Below are positions 60,885-64,000 of a stretch of DNA of 64,000 nucleotides, one piece after another. Position numbers and translations under genes: made by a program. Source of the DNA: Bacteroidaceae bacterium (GTDB taxonomy: Bacteria > Bacteroidota > Bacteroidia > Bacteroidales > Bacteroidaceae). Numbering within the stretch: position 1 is the stretch's first letter; every line of letters begins with the position of its first letter. The stretch is taken from assembly GCA_017552435.1 (NCBI GenBank), contig JAFZPZ010000027.1, forward strand, positions 20,544 to 84,543, in the 5' to 3' direction. The notes under the pieces are model-generated. The model searched no databases, was not told the DNA's origin, and saw nothing but the letters and a program-made list of their open reading frames with translations.

Positions 60885-62063
60885 CTAGTAGATGACCTGT
60901 TTCCCATTGTGAATGTATAGTCCGCGTTGCGTCGGCTTGCCCCCGAGCTTCCTGCCGTCCAGGTCGTACCACACGTCAGCTTCATTCTTAATTTTTAATT
61001 TTTCATTTTTAATTTTCTCAATGCCGTCTCCGCCTTTATACTCCTCCCAGATTCCAATACCCTCATCGTCCAGGCCGGTGCAGGCAAGCGGCAGCCAGCC
61101 CTTGGCCTTTGCCGCCGCAGCCTGCTTGGCGGTCATCATGTTCTCCTCGTCCTCGTAGTACAGAACGTACATATAGCTCTCAGTTACTGTCGGCAGGCTC
61201 TCTACAAGGGCATCCATACTTTCGCCATAAATCTGGTTCTTGTAGCAGCCCAGCATTTGCAGCTCAGTGTTCTTTGAAACATCGAGCGATGTCAGCTGGT
61301 TGAAACCGCAGTCCAGTGTTGTCAGAGCCGTATTCTGCGACACATCAAGCGCCGTCAGTTGGTTGTCACTGCAGAGCAGTTCTACCAGTGCGGTTTGCTT
61401 TGACACATTAATGGCAGTCAACTGGTTATAGTCGCAGTAGAATGTAACCAATCCTGGGTTATTTGAAATGTCAAGCGATGTCAGCTGGTTGAAACCGCAG
61501 TCCAGATAATCCAATGCGGTATTCTTCGACACATCAAGCGAGGTGAATAGGTTTGCCCAGCAATTCAGTGTTGTCAGAGCCGTATTCAGCGACACATCGA
61601 GCGCCGTCAGTTGGTTGTTGCTGCAGCTAAGGAATGTCAGCGCGGTCAGCTTCGACACATCGAGCTCCGTCAGTTGGTTGTCGCTGCAGCCAAGACTTGT
61701 CAGCGCGGTATTCTGCGATACATCGAGCTCCGTCAGTTGGTTGGTAATGCAGTCCAAATCTTCCAACGCAATATTCTTCGACACATCGAGCGCTGTCAGT
61801 TGGTTTTCCCCGCATTCCAGCTTTTTCAGCGCGGTGAAGAACTCAATGCCCTTCAGGCTCTGAATATCTTTGCCGGTCACATCGATACTGGTAACACCTG
61901 CTATCTCGGCATCCGTCAGTACCCCGTCGCTGCCATATTCCTGCTCGAGCAGGAAGCTGCGGAATTTCCCGTCGGGGAAGTTTTCTTCGTTTATATCAAC
62001 ATCAGCCCAAGCTACAGTAGCTGTGAACAACGCAATAAGCGAAAGAAGTATTGTCTGTTTCAT
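60885..62063 (-). CDS. Secreted leucine-rich-repeat protein with sorting-like tail
   Basis: This is an exported 392-residue protein with a signal peptide (MKQTILLSLIALFTATVAWA). A cap of about 75 residues is followed by nine full 21-residue leucine-rich repeats of the form NQLTxLDVSxNTALxxLxC (about residues 90-285). This is the bacterial internalin-like/BspA-related type used for protein or glycan binding. A short C-terminal domain and a tail (YDLDGRK...GLYIHNGKQVIY) follow. A heptamer array encodes KIKNEKLKIKNE just before the tail. Its start overlaps the M4 peptidase stop (TAATG). The ligand is unknown. Confidence 0.88.
   Translation of the reverse strand: MKQTILLSLIALFTATVAWADVDINEENFPDGKFRSFLLEQEYGSDGVLTDAEIAGVTSIDVTGKDIQSLKGIEFFTALKKLECGENQLTALDVSKNIALEDLDCITNQLTELDVSQNTALTSLGCSDNQLTELDVSKLTALTFLSCSNNQLTALDVSLNTALTTLNCWANLFTSLDVSKNTALDYLDCGFNQLTSLDISNNPGLVTFYCDYNQLTAINVSKQTALVELLCSDNQLTALDVSQNTALTTLDCGFNQLTSLDVSKNTELQMLGCYKNQIYGESMDALVESLPTVTESYMYVLYYEDEENMMTAKQAAAAKAKGWLPLACTGLDDEGIGIWEEYKGGDGIEKIKNEKLKIKNEADVWYDLDGRKLGGKPTQRGLYIHNGKQVIY
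60984..61019. repeat. Heptamer array before the tail of the LRR protein
   Basis: About five TAATTTT-type units are read on the minus strand as a KIKNEKLKIKNE stretch. Confidence 0.8.
61250..61820. repeat. 63-bp periodic coding repeats of the LRR protein
   Basis: About nine diverged 63-bp units encode the 21-residue leucine-rich repeats. Several adjacent units share long identical stretches, so copy number may vary by recombination. Confidence 0.75.
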
Positions 62064-64000
62064 TATTTTATCGCTATCTTTTTCCCATTCACGATGTTGA
62101 TGCCGTGCTGCATCTTGCTCAGGCGCTGACCGGCGAGGTTATAGATGGCGTCAGCCTCATTGAATTCTGAATTCTGAATTTCATTGATGGCTGTCTGCGA
62201 TGTGCCTACGCCTACGGCTTTCCACGCCTCGTCAACGGTCTTCACCTCATCGGAGTTCTCGCCATAGAGGTCCTTGGCTGCCTGCAAGGAGGCAAGACGG
62301 ATGTCGGCGTACTGCGACTCCTGGGTAGCGTACTCGGTCAGGGTGCGGTAGGCTATCTGCTGCGACTTCTCTATGCCGATGCCATCGACCTGGTAGCTGT
62401 AGCCATTGTCGTTGGTGCCGGAATCGCCGTCGGTAAGCAGGTAGTACCACTTGTTCTGCACACCGCTGTTGGTGTGTACGCCGCCATTGTCGTTTGCTTC
62501 ATCCTCAGTATCCACCCAGAACTCTCCTTGATAGGTATCGGGACTGGGATCCTTGCCGTCCATGCTCGTTTTGGGGAACGACATGGAGCGCAGGTTTGAG
62601 GCGTATTCCATCATACCTTCACCAATGGTCCATGTGGCATCGTTGCCCTGTACGTACTTCTTGACACTGATGCCCAAGAGGTCGGAGAACGACTCGTTCA
62701 GGGCACCGGACTCTCCCTGATAGACCAAATCGGCAGTGGCGAAAGTCACCAAGTGGGTAAACTCGTGGGCCATGGTGCTCAGTTCTACGGCGGGGTACAT
62801 ACTGCCTAATCCACCCACGCGGTTGCCCATGCCATAGACCATATAGGGCCCAGAATGAACGGCCATGGCATTGTTCATGGGCGTGGTGACGTAGTAACCT
62901 TTCAGGCCGAATTTGCACGGCAAATAGAACAGGTTTAAGATGGGCGCCCCGTTGTCGTCGAAGCTGTTGCGGTCAAAGGTGTTCAGGTAGAAGTCGTAGG
63001 TCTGCTGCATGCCCCAATGGATGTCGGCAGCCGACCACGGACCCTTCTCGAAGGTGGCCGTTGCCTTCACATTATTAGTGTTCCATACCCTACGACCGCC
63101 GGTATTGGGCTTGAGGTTGAGGTACGTCAGGTATATGATTGTTGAGTCGCCTACCTCTTCTGTGGTCTCGTTCTCTACGATAGCTTTGAACTCGATATTG
63201 ACACCGGCGGCGGGAATCTCGTCGTTGTATTTTTTCAAGTCGAGCGTAAACGGGAAGCCGGTAATGGTTTTTTGGACCTGCTCTATTATTCCGTCGGTGC
63301 CGGGATAGTAAATTTCGGTTAAGAGGACGAGCGGATTGTCTTCCGTAGGCACGATTTCCCTCAGTTTTCCCTTGTCGTCTGTAGAAGCCAGCTTGTCAAT
63401 GGTGATGGTATTCAGAACGTAGCTGTCGAAAATCGATTTGGTGCTGCTGGCATAGACGGCATTGCGGCTAGCAAAGTTCAGCATGTTGACAGTACTCAAG
63501 TCAATTGTAGGTTCCGTAGTATAAACCCATTCGTACCACATCTCTAACGTCATCTCGTTCTCTGGGACCGGCAGTGTCGCCGCCATTTCGGGGAGGTTCT
63601 CTGTCAGGGTATGCTCGTTTATCATCTGCTCAAGCGAAGGAATGGTGGCACCTATCATGGTGTGGATGTTGCGCTGCTGGTCCAAGAGCAGATAGGCTTT
63701 GCTCTTTCTGTCGTAGGAGGCGTCCATCTGCACCTCGCCGCTGTAGATGGTGCTGCCCGTCACCTTCACGGGTTCTACAGCCAAGCTATGGCGCGTGGGG
63801 ATGCGCTTCAGCACCTCGTCCGTGTCCGCATCGGTATAGATCCATTCGCTTCCGTCAACCGAGAGCGCCTTCGTGGCATAGCGGTAGCCCTCCTTGGTGC
63901 TGACGAGATAGAGCTGGCGGCCCAGCAGGTCGGTGGGGGTGCCGTTCTTATACATAGCGCTGCCGCGACGCAGCTTGGCAGGCATGTGCGGAGCCTCCAT
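62063..64000 (-). CDS. M4-family (thermolysin-like) metallopeptidase, 5' end at or beyond window edge
   Basis: This is a secreted zinc endopeptidase of the thermolysin family. A propeptide-like region occupies about the first 320 residues seen. The catalytic part has AHEFTHLVTFATADLVYQGE (zinc-binding HExxH) and SGALNESFSDLLGI (third ligand Glu). GGVHTNSGVQNKWYYLLTDG carries the C-terminal His region. The tail IYNLAGQRLSK...GINIVNGKKIAIK is the same sorting-like tail as in neighbouring secreted proteins, preceded by a repeat-encoded EIQNSEFNE. The frame is open to the right edge and no signal peptide is seen, so the true start is probably outside. Confidence 0.9.
   Translation of the reverse strand: MEAPHMPAKLRRGSAMYKNGTPTDLLGRQLYLVSTKEGYRYATKALSVDGSEWIYTDADTDEVLKRIPTRHSLAVEPVKVTGSTIYSGEVQMDASYDRKSKAYLLLDQQRNIHTMIGATIPSLEQMINEHTLTENLPEMAATLPVPENEMTLEMWYEWVYTTEPTIDLSTVNMLNFASRNAVYASSTKSIFDSYVLNTITIDKLASTDDKGKLREIVPTEDNPLVLLTEIYYPGTDGIIEQVQKTITGFPFTLDLKKYNDEIPAAGVNIEFKAIVENETTEEVGDSTIIYLTYLNLKPNTGGRRVWNTNNVKATATFEKGPWSAADIHWGMQQTYDFYLNTFDRNSFDDNGAPILNLFYLPCKFGLKGYYVTTPMNNAMAVHSGPYMVYGMGNRVGGLGSMYPAVELSTMAHEFTHLVTFATADLVYQGESGALNESFSDLLGISVKKYVQGNDATWTIGEGMMEYASNLRSMSFPKTSMDGKDPSPDTYQGEFWVDTEDEANDNGGVHTNSGVQNKWYYLLTDGDSGTNDNGYSYQVDGIGIEKSQQIAYRTLTEYATQESQYADIRLASLQAAKDLYGENSDEVKTVDEAWKAVGVGTSQTAINEIQNSEFNEADAIYNLAGQRLSKMQHGINIVNGKKIAIK
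62156..62183. repeat. Short heptamer array before the tail of the M4 peptidase
   Basis: Three to four TGAATTC/TGAATTT-type units encode NEIQNSEFNE, at the same place relative to the tail as in the two neighbouring secreted proteins. Confidence 0.7.

Noticed and set aside
60835-60972. Upstream extension of the GH5-GH43 frame
   Set aside because: It overlaps the LRR gene end, and the ATG at 60834 begins an evident signal peptide.

Overview
The window looks like chromosome of a Bacteroidales bacterium, most like a gut or rumen Prevotellaceae (Prevotella in the broad sense). Direct signs are promoter-like boxes of the Bacteroidetes form TAnnTTTG ahead of many genes, weak Shine-Dalgarno sites, and secreted proteins ending in a Prevotella-type tail (YxLxGR...KGIxIVNGKKVxIK). 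Families typical of the phylum are also present (DUF2851, DUF2723, probable DUF6261, long LepB, GH35/GH30/GH5-GH43 enzymes). I see no rRNA, tRNA, CRISPR array, transposase or phage gene.

Layout. 1-5.5 kb: two tandem Na+-symporters, a ComEA-like helix-hairpin-helix protein and a large secreted repeat protein behind an operator-like repeat cluster. 6-13 kb: a probable DUF6261 protein, queA (opposite strand), a zinc metallopeptidase, pfkA and glgP. 13-18.8 kb (minus): manC, an SGNH hydrolase, HIT protein, greA, dprA, a thioesterase and DUF2851. 18.8-24 kb (plus): dapB, lepB, wbqC-like, an RluA-type pseudouridine synthase and a PHP phosphoesterase, ending in a 41-bp tandem repeat. 24.3-34.2 kb (minus): queG, a NodB deacetylase, a DUF2723 membrane protein, GH35 and GH30 galactan enzymes, and a methyltransferase. 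34.3-53.5 kb (plus): a probable single transcription unit described below. 53.5-55 kb: a degenerate sensor kinase. 55-64 kb (minus): an aldo/keto reductase, SGNH esterase, GH5-GH43 fusion, leucine-rich-repeat protein and M4 peptidase (cut by the window edge).

The most interesting system is the 34.3-53.5 kb unit. One promoter-like box precedes a membrane sensor fused to a SpoIIE phosphatase and an RsbW-like ATPase, then an STAS antagonist, a TonB-receptor-like barrel and a C-A-T-C-A-T-reductase NRPS. A second NRPS follows (A-T-half C-thioesterase), then a MATE exporter, an outer-membrane barrel and a phytase-like esterase. The second NRPS lacks the adenylation Asp that binds the substrate alpha-amine, and its thioesterase has Cys in place of Ser. 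A short peptide with a non-alpha-amino starter, released reductively as an aldehyde or alcohol and exported, is my inference.

Two repeat systems run through the window and enter genes in frame. The first is arrays of diverged 7-, 8- or 9-bp units, found between genes and inside queA, both NRPSs (all three adenylation domains at the same place), the phosphatase, wbqC and secreted-protein tails. The second is a GC-rich double-hairpin element of about 70 nt with GACCCT...AGGGTC ends, open in both orientations and seen in at least four genes. Separately, queG appears to have lost exactly the four Cys ligands of one of its two Fe-S clusters while keeping the other four.
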